Part shown: piece by piece, positions 1-6,015 of the stretch
How positions within the stretch are numbered: position 1 is the first letter of the stretch
How the letters are laid out: each line of letters begins with the position of its first letter
NCBI GenBank assembly: GCA_902465325.1
Contig: CABQMV010000057.1
Coordinates: 1 to 12,608, forward strand
Origin: an uncultured Oscillospiraceae bacterium
Lineage (GTDB): Bacteria > Bacillota > Clostridia > UBA1212 > SIG427
DNA length: 12,608 bases
Direction: 5' to 3'
Made by a program: the position numbers and the translations under genes
The notes under the pieces: model-generated
Seen by the model: the letters and a program-made list of their open reading frames with translations, nothing else
What the model was told of the DNA's origin: nothing
The model's database searches: none

Positions 1-211
1 TCAGGATACGGCCCATCGCGTCGGACAGGGTAAAGGGCAGCTTGTCCGGCTGGGGATGCCCCAGGCTGATGGTCAGGCTGCCCTGGGGGTCTGCGTCCAC
101 CAGCAGGACTTTCTTCCCGGCCTGGGCCAGTCCGATACCTAAATTGGCACAGGTGGTTGTCTTGCCGACGCCGCCTTTCTGGTTGGCGACGGCGATGATT
201 TGCGTGTTCAT
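1..211 (-). CDS. parA: ParA/Soj-type chromosome/plasmid partitioning ATPase, N-terminal part only
   Basis: The first 70 residues are visible; the rest lies beyond the left edge. The protein opens with a short beta strand and the deviant Walker A box QKGGVGKTTT (residues 11-20, with the signature Lys12 and the catalytic Lys17). Switch I/Walker A' follows as VDADPQGS (38-45). This is diagnostic of the ParA/MinD P-loop family, and the spacing fits Soj/ParA rather than MinD. ParA ATPases position plasmids, chromosomes or integrative elements on the nucleoid, usually with a ParB partner, which is not visible here. The ATG at 211-209 has a near-perfect AGGAGGTG Shine-Dalgarno sequence 4-5 bases upstream. 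The next gene upstream is a small helix-turn-helix gene, and the pair sits next to a tRNA attachment scar, so I infer that this belongs to an integrative element and not to the chromosomal parAB locus. Confidence 0.9.
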   Translation of the reverse strand, partial: MNTQIIAVANQKGGVGKTTTCANLGIGLAQAGKKVLLVDADPQGSLTISLGHPQPDKLPFTLSDAMGRIL

Positions 212-232
212 TGTGTCACCTCCTGACAGGCA

Positions 233-261
233 TAAAAAATAGGCACCCATTTCTGAGTGCC
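233..261 (-). terminator. Hairpin terminator or attenuator between the HTH gene and parA
   Basis: Read on the minus strand, GGCACTCA (261-254) and TGGGTGCC (249-242) form an 8-bp stem with one G-U pair, closed by a GAAA tetraloop. A run of T residues follows directly (TATTTTTTA). This is a complete intrinsic terminator shape. It lies only about 22 bases before the parA start codon and just before its ribosome site, so it may attenuate read-through from the upstream HTH gene into parA. Confidence 0.6.
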
Positions 262-290
262 TTTCTATGCCAATATGGAGAAGGGCAGGG

Positions 291-533
291 CTAAACCTGG
301 ACCTTCAGTTGTTCTCTGTATTCAGCGTAGTGTTCGCTGAGTACATAGTCAATCACCCAATCCTTTGGAATAAGGTAGGTCTGACGGATGTAATAATGTT
401 TCACACGATTTTCCCGCATCAGCTTCCGAGCGGTGCTATCGCCTATCCCGCCTAACATCCCTCGAAACTGTGTGAGCGTCACTACGCTGGGATAATCTGC
501 GAAAAGATTTTCGTAATATTTTCGGTTTTTCAT
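291..533 (-). CDS. Small excisionase-like helix-turn-helix DNA-binding protein
   Basis: An 80-residue protein. Residues about 17-62 look like an excisionase/MerR-type winged helix domain. VVTLTQFRGMLGG (17-29) is the first helix region, STARKLMRENRVKHYYI (33-49) the recognition helix and turn, and TYLIPKDWVIDYV (52-64) the wing and final helix, where this family usually has a 'ripk..v..w' motif. Such proteins are either directionality factors for tyrosine recombinases or small regulators of conjugative elements. I chose the ATG at 533-531, with GGGAG nine bases upstream, over the in-frame TTG at 563, which has no ribosome site. A weak promoter may lie upstream (CTACAA at 579-584 and ATTGTC at 556-561 on the plus strand, 17-base spacer). 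The gene precedes parA in the same direction. Family assignment is good; whether it acts as an excisionase is inference. Confidence 0.75.
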   Translation of the reverse strand: MKNRKYYENLFADYPSVVTLTQFRGMLGGIGDSTARKLMRENRVKHYYIRQTYLIPKDWVIDYVLSEHYAEYREQLKVQV

Positions 534-852
534 TGTACCAGCTCCCAAAAAACGTATTGTCAACAGCGGGTAAAACTGCTACAATGACTTTTGTATCGAA
601 ACGGTAGTAACAAAAGAATCATAATTAAGTTCGTGGGCATCCTGCGCACATCCCTTCAACATCCCGCAGACGGCTCAAAAGCCGCTCCAAAGCGGTTTGA
701 ATTTGGATGGCTGGGAAATGCCCGGTTTTTAAGGCTTTTGTTCTGGAAATGCCGATTTTATCAGCGTTTCAGCTGTTTTTAGCTTCGCGGAAGGTGTCTG
801 AAAAGTCCAGTTAGTTCCAATAGAGGGTAGCAGGTTCGGGATTGTCCCGAAA
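534..852. other. Non-coding end of the integrated element
   Basis: No convincing gene is seen in these 319 bases. The stretch holds a hairpin with CCGCT/AGCGG and TCAAA/TTTGA stems (about 674-700). It also holds an imperfect direct repeat, GGAAATGCC(C)G-TTTT (714 and 745, 31 bases apart), and a GTAGTAA box near 604. Directly beside the tRNA scar is a 7-bp perfect hairpin (835-851). This layout fits the terminal segment of an integrative element, where recombinase arm sites and excisionase sites lie, but binding sites cannot be proven by reading. Confidence 0.4.
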
Positions 853-908
853 ACTCAAAATCCAGCGGTGGTGACACCGTACCGGTTCGACCCCGGTCAC
901 CAGCACCA
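853..908 (+). pseudogene. 3' half of tRNA-Leu(CAA): attachment-site scar of the integrated element
   Basis: The sequence matches the second half of a leucine tRNA in every part. It has an anticodon loop CTCAAAA (854-860, anticodon CAA at 856-858) and the 3' anticodon stem TCCAG (861-865). The long variable arm of a class II tRNA follows, with CGGTG/CACCG stem and GTGA loop (866-880). Next come the T arm ACCGG-TTCGACC-CCGGT (881-897), the acceptor strand CACCAGC (898-904), discriminator A and encoded CCA (906-908). The matching 5' acceptor GCTGGTG, the D arm and the 5' anticodon stem CTGGA are missing upstream. Homology stops at the anticodon loop, a known crossover site for tyrosine recombinases. 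The intact tRNA is expected at the far end of the element, where the element supplies a replacement 3' half. Confidence 0.8.
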
Positions 909-947
909 CAAAATCCCAAGGAATTGATACAATTCCTTGGGATTTTG
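909..947 (+). terminator. Long perfect hairpin, likely the native tRNA-Leu terminator
   Basis: CAAAATCCCAAGGAATT (909-925) is exactly complementary to 931-947, giving a 17-bp stem with a GATAC loop that can close one more pair. It begins one base after the CCA of the tRNA-Leu remnant. A four-base T run closes the stem, and an A run opens it, so it can work in both directions. Its position suggests it is the tRNA gene's original terminator left in place on the chromosomal side of the insertion. Confidence 0.75.
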
Positions 948-951
948 AACT

Positions 952-1100
952 AAGTGTGCCCTTTCGGGCACGTGAAGTTACTGCGTAGTGAAGTTTGCTT
1001 CGCAAGTGTTTATGGCACACTTAACTTCATTTTGTGCGAAGCACAATACTTCATTATGCCGTAGGCATAATTTCACGTGCCGCATAGCGGCAGACTTCAC
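952..1100. repeat. Array of short different hairpins joined by GTGAAGT / ACTTCAC linkers
   Basis: At least six compact stem-loops sit in about 150 bases: GTGCCC-TTTC-GGGCAC (956-971), TTGC-TTC-GCAA (995-1005), AAGTGT/ACACTT (1004-1022), TTGTGC-GAA-GCACAA (1032-1046), TTATGCC-GTA-GGCATAA (1054-1070) and TGCCGC-ATA-GCGGCA (1078-1092). A weaker ACT/AGT stem lies at 980-989. The stems differ in sequence but the connectors are conserved. GTGAAGT occurs at 972-978 and 988-994; ACTTCA(C/T) occurs at 1024-1029, 1048-1053 and 1094-1100, with a degenerate TTTCAC at 1071-1076. The connectors switch strand midway, so the array is also a loose large inverted repeat. AAGTGTGCC (952-960) can additionally pair with 1014-1022. 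Paired positions varying while connectors stay fixed is what a structured RNA or a structured single-stranded DNA site would show. I cannot name the family. Confidence 0.65.
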
Positions 1101-1119
1101 TATAAGAGATGAATATGAA

Positions 1120-1590
1120 ATGCAGAACAGTACAAGCATAAAAACAACCTGCTATTCCTACTTTTCGATTTGCAGTTCCGGAGAGATTGTGGATGGAATG
1201 GGTTTGGTTGCAGAGGAAAGTGGTATATTTTCTCCCGACGACATCACCAATATGCTGGGAATCCAACCTTTTGACACCAAGACAGCAGGAATGCCCAGAA
1301 AAAATGGGCGTGGTACATACACATTTTCCGATTGGGCCGCGTGCAAACAGACCGAGCCTGTGATGGATGCGGAAAAGCAGTGCAGGAAAATCGTCAGAGA
1401 AGTGCGTCCACATCTTTCTAAGCTGCAAGAGATTAAGAAAAAATTTAATGTGGACTTTACGCTGATGATTGTTCCCCATATATATAACGAAGAAAATCCC
1501 ATACTTGGTTTTGATCGGGAAATCATAGAATTCTGTTATCTAACCGATACTGAGATAGCGGTAGATATGTATATCTATGACAAAGAGTAA
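1120..1590 (+). CDS. DUF4279 domain-containing protein
   Basis: A 156-residue soluble protein of about the usual DUF4279 length. The signature is the aromatic N-terminal strand CYSYFSI (11-17) followed by FSPDDITNMLGIQP (37-50). This corresponds to the family pattern of an acidic-rich turn, 'eIt..Lgi.P', after the first strand. A TYTFSDW segment (66-72) and a C-terminal acidic beta region (132-156) complete the fold. No enzymatic motif, signal peptide or membrane segment is seen; the family has no established biochemical role that I can state. The open frame extends back to 988, but that part is only a translation of the hairpin array. The ATG at 1120 is the first start past the array, with a weak AAGAG about 11 bases upstream, so the start is uncertain. 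The gene stands alone, opposite in direction to the core block, between an integration scar and a terminator. Confidence 0.75.
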   Translation: MQNSTSIKTTCYSYFSICSSGEIVDGMGLVAEESGIFSPDDITNMLGIQPFDTKTAGMPRKNGRGTYTFSDWAACKQTEPVMDAEKQCRKIVREVRPHLSKLQEIKKKFNVDFTLMIVPHIYNEENPILGFDREIIEFCYLTDTEIAVDMYIYDKE

Positions 1591-1620
1591 TGCTGAACCC
1601 TTACTTCAAATTATTACGAA

Positions 1621-1869
1621 ATGTATCAATCATTGGGTTATATGTTTCCTCTGGCAGAAAAGAAGCGGTCCATCCGCGACCTTGCCCCTCTTCCGCAAAA
1701 AGCCACGCTCGGCTCCTCGCCTGCTGGGTTGTAACCGCCTTCACGGGGCCCTGCCGTCATCTCTTTTGCCGCATCTATACAGAAGAAAGCAGCTTTCTAC
1801 CGGAAGTCAAAGCAAAAAGCCTTCCGTATCGTTCAATGGATGGATACAGAAGGCTTTTATTTTTTATAA
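1621..1869 (+). pseudogene. Short reading frame broken by one in-frame TAA, family not recognised
   Basis: The frame starting ATG at 1621 reads 37 codons to TAA at 1732-1734. It then continues open in the same phase for 44 more codons to TAA at 1867-1869. The first part is basic and proline-rich (PLAEKKRSIRDLAPLPQK at residues 10-27); the second begins PPSRGPAVISFAA and contains IQKKAAFYRKSKQKAFR. If read through, the product would be about 82 residues. No ribosome site is evident. The last 18 codons coincide with the terminator hairpin at 1815-1858. It may be a decayed mobile-element gene or a repeated non-coding sequence that happens to be open; I favour decay weakly because phase is kept across the stop. 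Confidence 0.3.
1814..1866. terminator. Bidirectional terminator between the DUF4279 strip and nfnB
   Basis: The arm at 1815-1830 (AAAAGCCTTCCGTATC) pairs with 1843-1858 with a single C/A mismatch, giving a 16-position stem and a 12-base loop. On the plus strand TTTTATTTTTTA follows; on the minus strand TTTTTGCTTTG follows. It can end the minus-strand nfnAB transcript, whose last gene stops at 1904, and also stop plus-strand transcription from the accessory strip. Confidence 0.85.
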
Positions 1870-1903
1870 CCAGAAAAATTTCGTCTCCCAGGGACTTTGT
1901 TTC

Positions 1904-3295
1904 TCAGCTCTTTCCCTGGATATATTCATCAATCGCTTTGGCGGCGGCCTTTCCCGCTCCCATAGCCAGAATAACAGTAGCGGCACCCGTCACTGCATCG
2001 CCTCCGGCAAAAACGCCCTCTCTGGAGGTCTGGCCAGTAGTCTCATCGGCTACAATGCCGCCCCACTTCTGGGTCTCCAAGCCCTTGGTGGTAGACTTAA
2101 TAAGCGGATTGGGAGAGGTTCCAATCGCCATAATAACGCAGTCCACATCCAGCACAAAATCCGAGCCCTCTTTTACTACAGGACGTCTTCTGCCGGAAGC
2201 ATCCGGTTCTCCCAGTTCCATTTCCACACATTGAATACCGGACACCATGCCGTCCTCATTGCCCAATATTTTTACAGGATTATTCAGGACCTTGAACACA
2301 ATTCCTTCTTCCTTCGCATGCTCTACTTCTTCCGCCCGGGCTGGCAGTTCTTTTTCCGAACGGCGATATACAATATAAACCTCCTCTGCACCAAGGCGCT
2401 TTGCGCACCTGGCCGCATCCATTGCAACATTCCCGCCGCCTACTACGGCCACTCGCTGCGCGTGTTCAATAGGCGTATGGGCCCCTTCCTGATAGGCTTT
2501 CATCAGATTGACTCTGGTCAAAAATTCATTGGCGGAGTATACGCCCTTCAGATTTTCACCGGGAATATTCATAAAGCGGGGCAGGCCTGCACCGGAACCG
2601 ATAAATACGGATTCAAAGCCGGCTTCAAATAACTCGTCTACAGAAAGGATTTTACCGATTACCATATTGGTCTCTACCTTAACGCCCAATTCCTTCAGCG
2701 TATCAATTTCCTTTTGTACGATATCCTTCGGCAGACGAAACTCCGGAATTCCGTATACCAATACGCCGCCTGCCAAATGCAGAGCCTCAAATACTGTCAC
2801 ATCATAGCCTTTTTTTGCTAAATCGCCGGCACAGGTCAGGCCAGAAGGCCCGGAACCGATAATTGCCACTTTATGTCCGTTAGAAGCCGGCGCTGTGGCC
2901 GGTGTCGTTATGTTCTTATTGTGCCAGTCCGCCACAAAACGTTCTAATCTGCCTATGGCAACAGGCTCTCCCTTGATTCCCCGTACACACCGCTGCTCAC
3001 ACTGGGTTTCCTGCGGACATACGCGGCCGCACACAGCAGGCAGAGAAGAGGATCGATTGATAATCTGATATGCTTCTTCAAAATTACCCTCCTTCACCTG
3101 CGAGATAAAGGCCGGTATATTAATAGCTACAGGGCACCCGCCTACACAAGGCTTATTTTTACAGTTCAGGCATCTGGCAGCCTCATCCATGGCCTGCTCC
3201 GGTGTATAGCCTAGGGCAACTTCCTTAAAATTTTTATTTCTGATCTCAGGTGGCTGACTGGGCATTTCATTTTTCTTTAAAGACATATTTGCCAT
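1904..3295 (-). CDS. nfnB: NADH-dependent reduced ferredoxin:NADP+ oxidoreductase subunit B (GltD-like flavoprotein)
   Basis: A 463-residue protein of the glutamate synthase small-subunit family. The N-terminal iron-sulfur region has CLNCKNKPCVGGC (Cys42, 45, 50, 54) and VCGRVCPQETQCEQRC (Cys89, 93, 99, 103), as expected for two [4Fe-4S] clusters. The FAD fold starts at AIIGSGPSG (144-152), the NADP(H) fold at VVGGGNVAMDAAR (284-296), and the C-terminal FAD box is GGDAVTGAATV (431-441). Homologues are often labelled gltA (NADPH glutamate synthase small chain). The partner gene directly upstream encodes an NfnA-type flavoprotein, so I call it NfnB, which bifurcates electrons between NADPH, NAD+ and ferredoxin in the cytoplasm of anaerobes. 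The ATG at 3295 lies one base after the nfnA stop, with GGAGGTG inside the nfnA end, so the two are translationally coupled; in-frame codons upstream of it are rejected as start. Confidence 0.9.
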   Translation of the reverse strand: MANMSLKKNEMPSQPPEIRNKNFKEVALGYTPEQAMDEAARCLNCKNKPCVGGCPVAINIPAFISQVKEGNFEEAYQIINRSSSLPAVCGRVCPQETQCEQRCVRGIKGEPVAIGRLERFVADWHNKNITTPATAPASNGHKVAIIGSGPSGLTCAGDLAKKGYDVTVFEALHLAGGVLVYGIPEFRLPKDIVQKEIDTLKELGVKVETNMVIGKILSVDELFEAGFESVFIGSGAGLPRFMNIPGENLKGVYSANEFLTRVNLMKAYQEGAHTPIEHAQRVAVVGGGNVAMDAARCAKRLGAEEVYIVYRRSEKELPARAEEVEHAKEEGIVFKVLNNPVKILGNEDGMVSGIQCVEMELGEPDASGRRRPVVKEGSDFVLDVDCVIMAIGTSPNPLIKSTTKGLETQKWGGIVADETTGQTSREGVFAGGDAVTGAATVILAMGAGKAAAKAIDEYIQGKS

Positions 3296-3296
3296 A

Positions 3297-4139
3297 TCAC
3301 TGCACCTCCATTTTAAAGAGGTTACAAGTCTTCTCCCGTTCCTCTTGCTCAAATTCTCTGTACATGGTTCCTCTTTTCATGGCCTCGTCAAAGTCCACCA
3401 GATGACCGTCAAATTCGGGACCGTCTACACAGGCAAACTTGGTTTCTCCCCCTACGCTTAACCGGCAGCCGCCGCACATACCGGTTCCATCAATCATAAT
3501 GGGGTTCATACTGACAACCGTTTTGATCCCATATTCCTTGGTCAAAGCACATACAAATTTCATCATAATGACCGGTCCAATGGCAATGACCTCGTCATAT
3601 TTTTCTCCGCTCTCAATCAGCTCTTTCAGCGCATTGGTTACCAGGCCTTTCTGCCCCACGCTGCCGTCATCCGACATAATAATAAGTTTACTGGATGCCG
3701 CTTTGAACTCATCTTCCAGTATCAAAAGGTCTTTTGTCCGGAAACCTACAATTGCATGTACCTCCGCACCCTGAAGGTGAAGCTTCTTTGCCACAGGATA
3801 GGCAATGGCGCAGCCTACACCGCCGCCTACAACGGCTACCTTCTTCAGTCCCTCTGTATGCGTCGGCTTTCCCAGCGGTCCTACAAAGTCCTGGATCAAT
3901 TCCCCTTCCCGTTTATGGTTTAGCTGTTCCGTAGTACCTCCCACAATCTGGAATATAATCGTCACCGTTCCTTTTTCTCTGTCGTAATCGGCCACAGTAA
4001 GCGGAATCCTTTCTCCCGCCTCATCTACCCGCAGTATGATGAACTGTCCGGGCTCCGCCTTTTTCGCAACCAGTGGAGCTTCAATCTCCATCAGTGTAAC
4101 AGTAGGATTCAGTTCTCGTTTTTTCACGATCTTATACAT
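3297..4139 (-). CDS. nfnA: NADH-dependent reduced ferredoxin:NADP+ oxidoreductase subunit A
   Basis: A 280-residue ferredoxin-NADP reductase/PyrK-like flavoprotein, a normal NfnA length. It shows the FAD-binding RIPLTVAD (44-51), VGGTT (66-70), the nucleotide-binding turn VVGGGVGCAIAYP (103-115), and a C-terminal [2Fe-2S] region with Cys222, Cys225 and Cys237. Asp217 stands where PyrK has its first cysteine; an aspartate ligand there is known from Nfn structures. Subunit A handles NAD(H) and the [2Fe-2S] cluster; with NfnB it links the NADH, NADPH and reduced ferredoxin pools. The chosen ATG (4139-4137) gives the family's usual MYKIVKK opening. The open frame runs back to 4208, but that extension overlaps the promoter. 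The ribosome site is modest (GTGAAG). Sulfide dehydrogenase and dihydroorotate dehydrogenase electron-transfer subunits are close relatives; the nfnB neighbour decides the call. Confidence 0.9.
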   Translation of the reverse strand: MYKIVKKRELNPTVTLMEIEAPLVAKKAEPGQFIILRVDEAGERIPLTVADYDREKGTVTIIFQIVGGTTEQLNHKREGELIQDFVGPLGKPTHTEGLKKVAVVGGGVGCAIAYPVAKKLHLQGAEVHAIVGFRTKDLLILEDEFKAASSKLIIMSDDGSVGQKGLVTNALKELIESGEKYDEVIAIGPVIMMKFVCALTKEYGIKTVVSMNPIMIDGTGMCGGCRLSVGGETKFACVDGPEFDGHLVDFDEAMKRGTMYREFEQEEREKTCNLFKMEVQ

Positions 4140-4195
4140 AGCTTCACGTCTTTCTATTTTAAATTCTTTATCACTATTATCTACTGACAGCAAAT

Positions 4196-4224
4196 ATTTT
4201 AACAACATTTGTTTGTAATTTCAA
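4196..4224 (-). promoter_or_regulatory. SigA-type promoter of nfnAB
   Basis: On the minus strand, -35 TTGAAA (4224-4219) and -10 TAAAAT (4201-4196) are separated by exactly 17 bases. A TGT triplet precedes the -10 as an extended -10 element. Predicted transcription starts near 4189, giving an untranslated leader of about 50 bases before the nfnA ATG. The preceding membrane-protein gene ends at 4279, so nfnAB can be a separate unit. Confidence 0.75.
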
Positions 4225-4278
4225 TCACAAAATGTATATAGCTGCATATACTTTATGGAATATCCGCCTCCGCTTTGT

Positions 4279-6006
4279 CTAAAGACGTTTTATCTGTCCC
4301 GGTAAAATATTCAGCTCCCTTACGTTCTCTTCTGCCACATTGGGACAGCAATATAGAAAAAAGTATGTCCCGGAAGAAAGCTTCTCCTTAATTTCATTCA
4401 TGCTGGCGACATTTACAGTAAGCGCTTTGGCAGGATTGAATACATAGCGGCGGCAGCGTTCTTCCATATCCCACGGCTCATTGGAGGATAAAATAAGTAT
4501 CGGGCCTTGGGCCCCCTTGCCTAAATACGCTAAGGGAAGCTCCAGCTCTGTTTCAATTCGTTTCCACTCCTTTTTTTGATTCTGCATTTCAGAAAAAAAT
4601 CCAAAGGGAGTCAGCATATAATTAGAGCATAGGACAATCACGCCCAATAGTACACAAAGAACAATCAAATTAGAGCGATTGGGAAAAAGCATTCCGCTGG
4701 TGCCGGTTTCTTCTTTCAGTTTCTCCACTGTCATGTATCCCGCAAAACAAACAAGGCCCGTTATATAGGGCGCTATGTACCGCTGAAAAGACGGCAGCCC
4801 CGGTTCCTGAGACAGTACAGAAGCATATAAATAAATTAAAGTCAGCGAATACAACACCAGACCGCCCATCAGGACAGCCGTCACTGTAATCAGCTTTTTC
4901 TTATTGCAGCAATAAGTTCTGCGCAGTCTGACTGCCAGTACAGCAAAGAGCAGAAGAAAAGCCAAGGCACTAAATCCTATCGGACTTTCGTTCAGCGGAG
5001 AAAAAATAAATTCTTTACCGAACTGTTTCCCAATTTCCCATAAAGACACATCTACCTGAAAGCCTTTGTGAAGATAAGAGGTTAATCCCCCTATCTGACA
5101 ACGGATAAGCCAAAGCCCCATGGGAATAAGACTGCAGACAGAAACAAGAATGCCAATTTTCTTCCGCTTCTCACAGAGAAGAAACACTGTAATCGCCCCT
5201 AGTGCAAAGGCCAGTGCCATCATTTTGATTAAGCACAGTACCGAAAGAGACAGGCCAATGAGCAAATAGTCAAAAAGTTTTTTGGAATTTTCCCTGACAC
5301 AGCAATACAGAACATAAGCAAAAACAAATCCCATTAAAGTATCTACTTTTAGTTCCCTGAGGCCGTATGGAGACATAAATACCGGGAGCAGACAATAAAT
5401 TACACAAACTGCCGCATACTTTATAATGGTACCGGGCACAGACCGGTGAGCCCTTACCTCCAGTATTTCTAATACCGGCAGCAGCATAGCATAAGTAAAA
5501 ATATACCGGGCAAAATAGGCGTCTGAAATATAAAAATCCCGGGACAAGCCCGTAAACCACAACTCCAGCATCTGGGCACCCGGCGGGTAATCCGTATAGA
5601 TGCTGCAGGACTGAGCCAAATCCGGGAAATTGTCTCTGTAAAACAACTGCTTTAAAAATACCGCCCAGTGGTTTAAATCATCACCGCCAATTACCGTATA
5701 GGCTCTGGTAGTAAAATACAGCGCAATCATCAAAAGAACAAATACAATAAACACCGGGCTTCTGAGCTCTGACAGTGTCTGCATACGGGCCTTTCTCTTA
5801 CGAACTCTGTATATCAGAACAGCAGCGGCCACAATGCACAGAATCAGGCAAAGAATCGTTGCCGCTTTCTTAATCCCCATCAGTACACAAAAGTACTGAA
5901 GCAATATTATAGAAAACAGACAAAAGGGAAGGCTCTCTGCAAATTTTCTCTTTCCTATGTCAATTACAAAAACAGTAAAAATCAGCAGCACACTGAACAG
6001 TACCAT
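4279..6006 (-). CDS. Polytopic membrane protein, possible GT-C type glycosyltransferase
   Basis: A 575-residue protein with many hydrophobic segments, beginning with residues 2-16, 26-43 and 49-66, then a basic stretch RVRKRKAR (67-74), and a segment at 84-99. A large soluble or re-entrant region follows, with GGDDLNHW (107-114) and DYPPGAQ (139-145). More membrane segments run to about residue 475, and a hydrophilic C-terminal domain of about 100 residues closes the protein. An acidic pair with a nearby Trp just after an early membrane segment, then a Tyr-Pro-Pro loop, is the layout of GT-C enzymes, which move sugars from polyprenyl-phosphate carriers on the outer membrane face. That function is inference from layout only. 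The ATG at 6006 lies nine bases after the plsY stop with a weak GTGAGC site. It probably ends the DUF512-der-plsY operon; nfnAB downstream has its own promoter. Confidence 0.65.
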   Translation of the reverse strand: MVLFSVLLIFTVFVIDIGKRKFAESLPFCLFSIILLQYFCVLMGIKKAATILCLILCIVAAAVLIYRVRKRKARMQTLSELRSPVFIVFVLLMIALYFTTRAYTVIGGDDLNHWAVFLKQLFYRDNFPDLAQSCSIYTDYPPGAQMLELWFTGLSRDFYISDAYFARYIFTYAMLLPVLEILEVRAHRSVPGTIIKYAAVCVIYCLLPVFMSPYGLRELKVDTLMGFVFAYVLYCCVRENSKKLFDYLLIGLSLSVLCLIKMMALAFALGAITVFLLCEKRKKIGILVSVCSLIPMGLWLIRCQIGGLTSYLHKGFQVDVSLWEIGKQFGKEFIFSPLNESPIGFSALAFLLLFAVLAVRLRRTYCCNKKKLITVTAVLMGGLVLYSLTLIYLYASVLSQEPGLPSFQRYIAPYITGLVCFAGYMTVEKLKEETGTSGMLFPNRSNLIVLCVLLGVIVLCSNYMLTPFGFFSEMQNQKKEWKRIETELELPLAYLGKGAQGPILILSSNEPWDMEERCRRYVFNPAKALTVNVASMNEIKEKLSSGTYFFLYCCPNVAEENVRELNILPGQIKRL

Positions 6007-6015
6007 AAAACCAGC

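Noticed and set aside
531..563. TTGACA (563-558) with TACAAT just ahead of the HTH ATG as a promoter
   Set aside because: The spacing is 20 bases and the -10 would overlap the start codon.
853..908. Complete functional tRNA
   Set aside because: No 5' acceptor strand, D arm or 5' anticodon stem matching the 3' half is found in the 100 bases upstream.
811..1020. Minus-strand 69-codon frame containing a GVEPV-type peptide
   Set aside because: It is an antisense reading of the tRNA-Leu remnant and terminator, a typical artefact over tRNA sequences.
952..1100. CRISPR array
   Set aside because: Repeat units are only 6-7 bases of linker, the intervening pieces are short palindromes and not unique spacers, the orientation flips midway and no cas gene is present.
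988..1119. Upstream extension of the DUF4279 frame
   Set aside because: The extra residues come from translating the hairpin array; their composition is unlike the family and no ribosome site precedes the first ATG.
1577..2632. Plus-strand open frame of 351 codons
   Set aside because: It lies mostly opposite nfnB, whose domains are unmistakable, and its translation is low in recognisable motifs; it is a shadow frame.
4234..4251. Terminator after the membrane-protein gene
   Set aside because: The GTATAT/ATATAC stem is only six A/T-rich pairs with a short T run, too weak to call.
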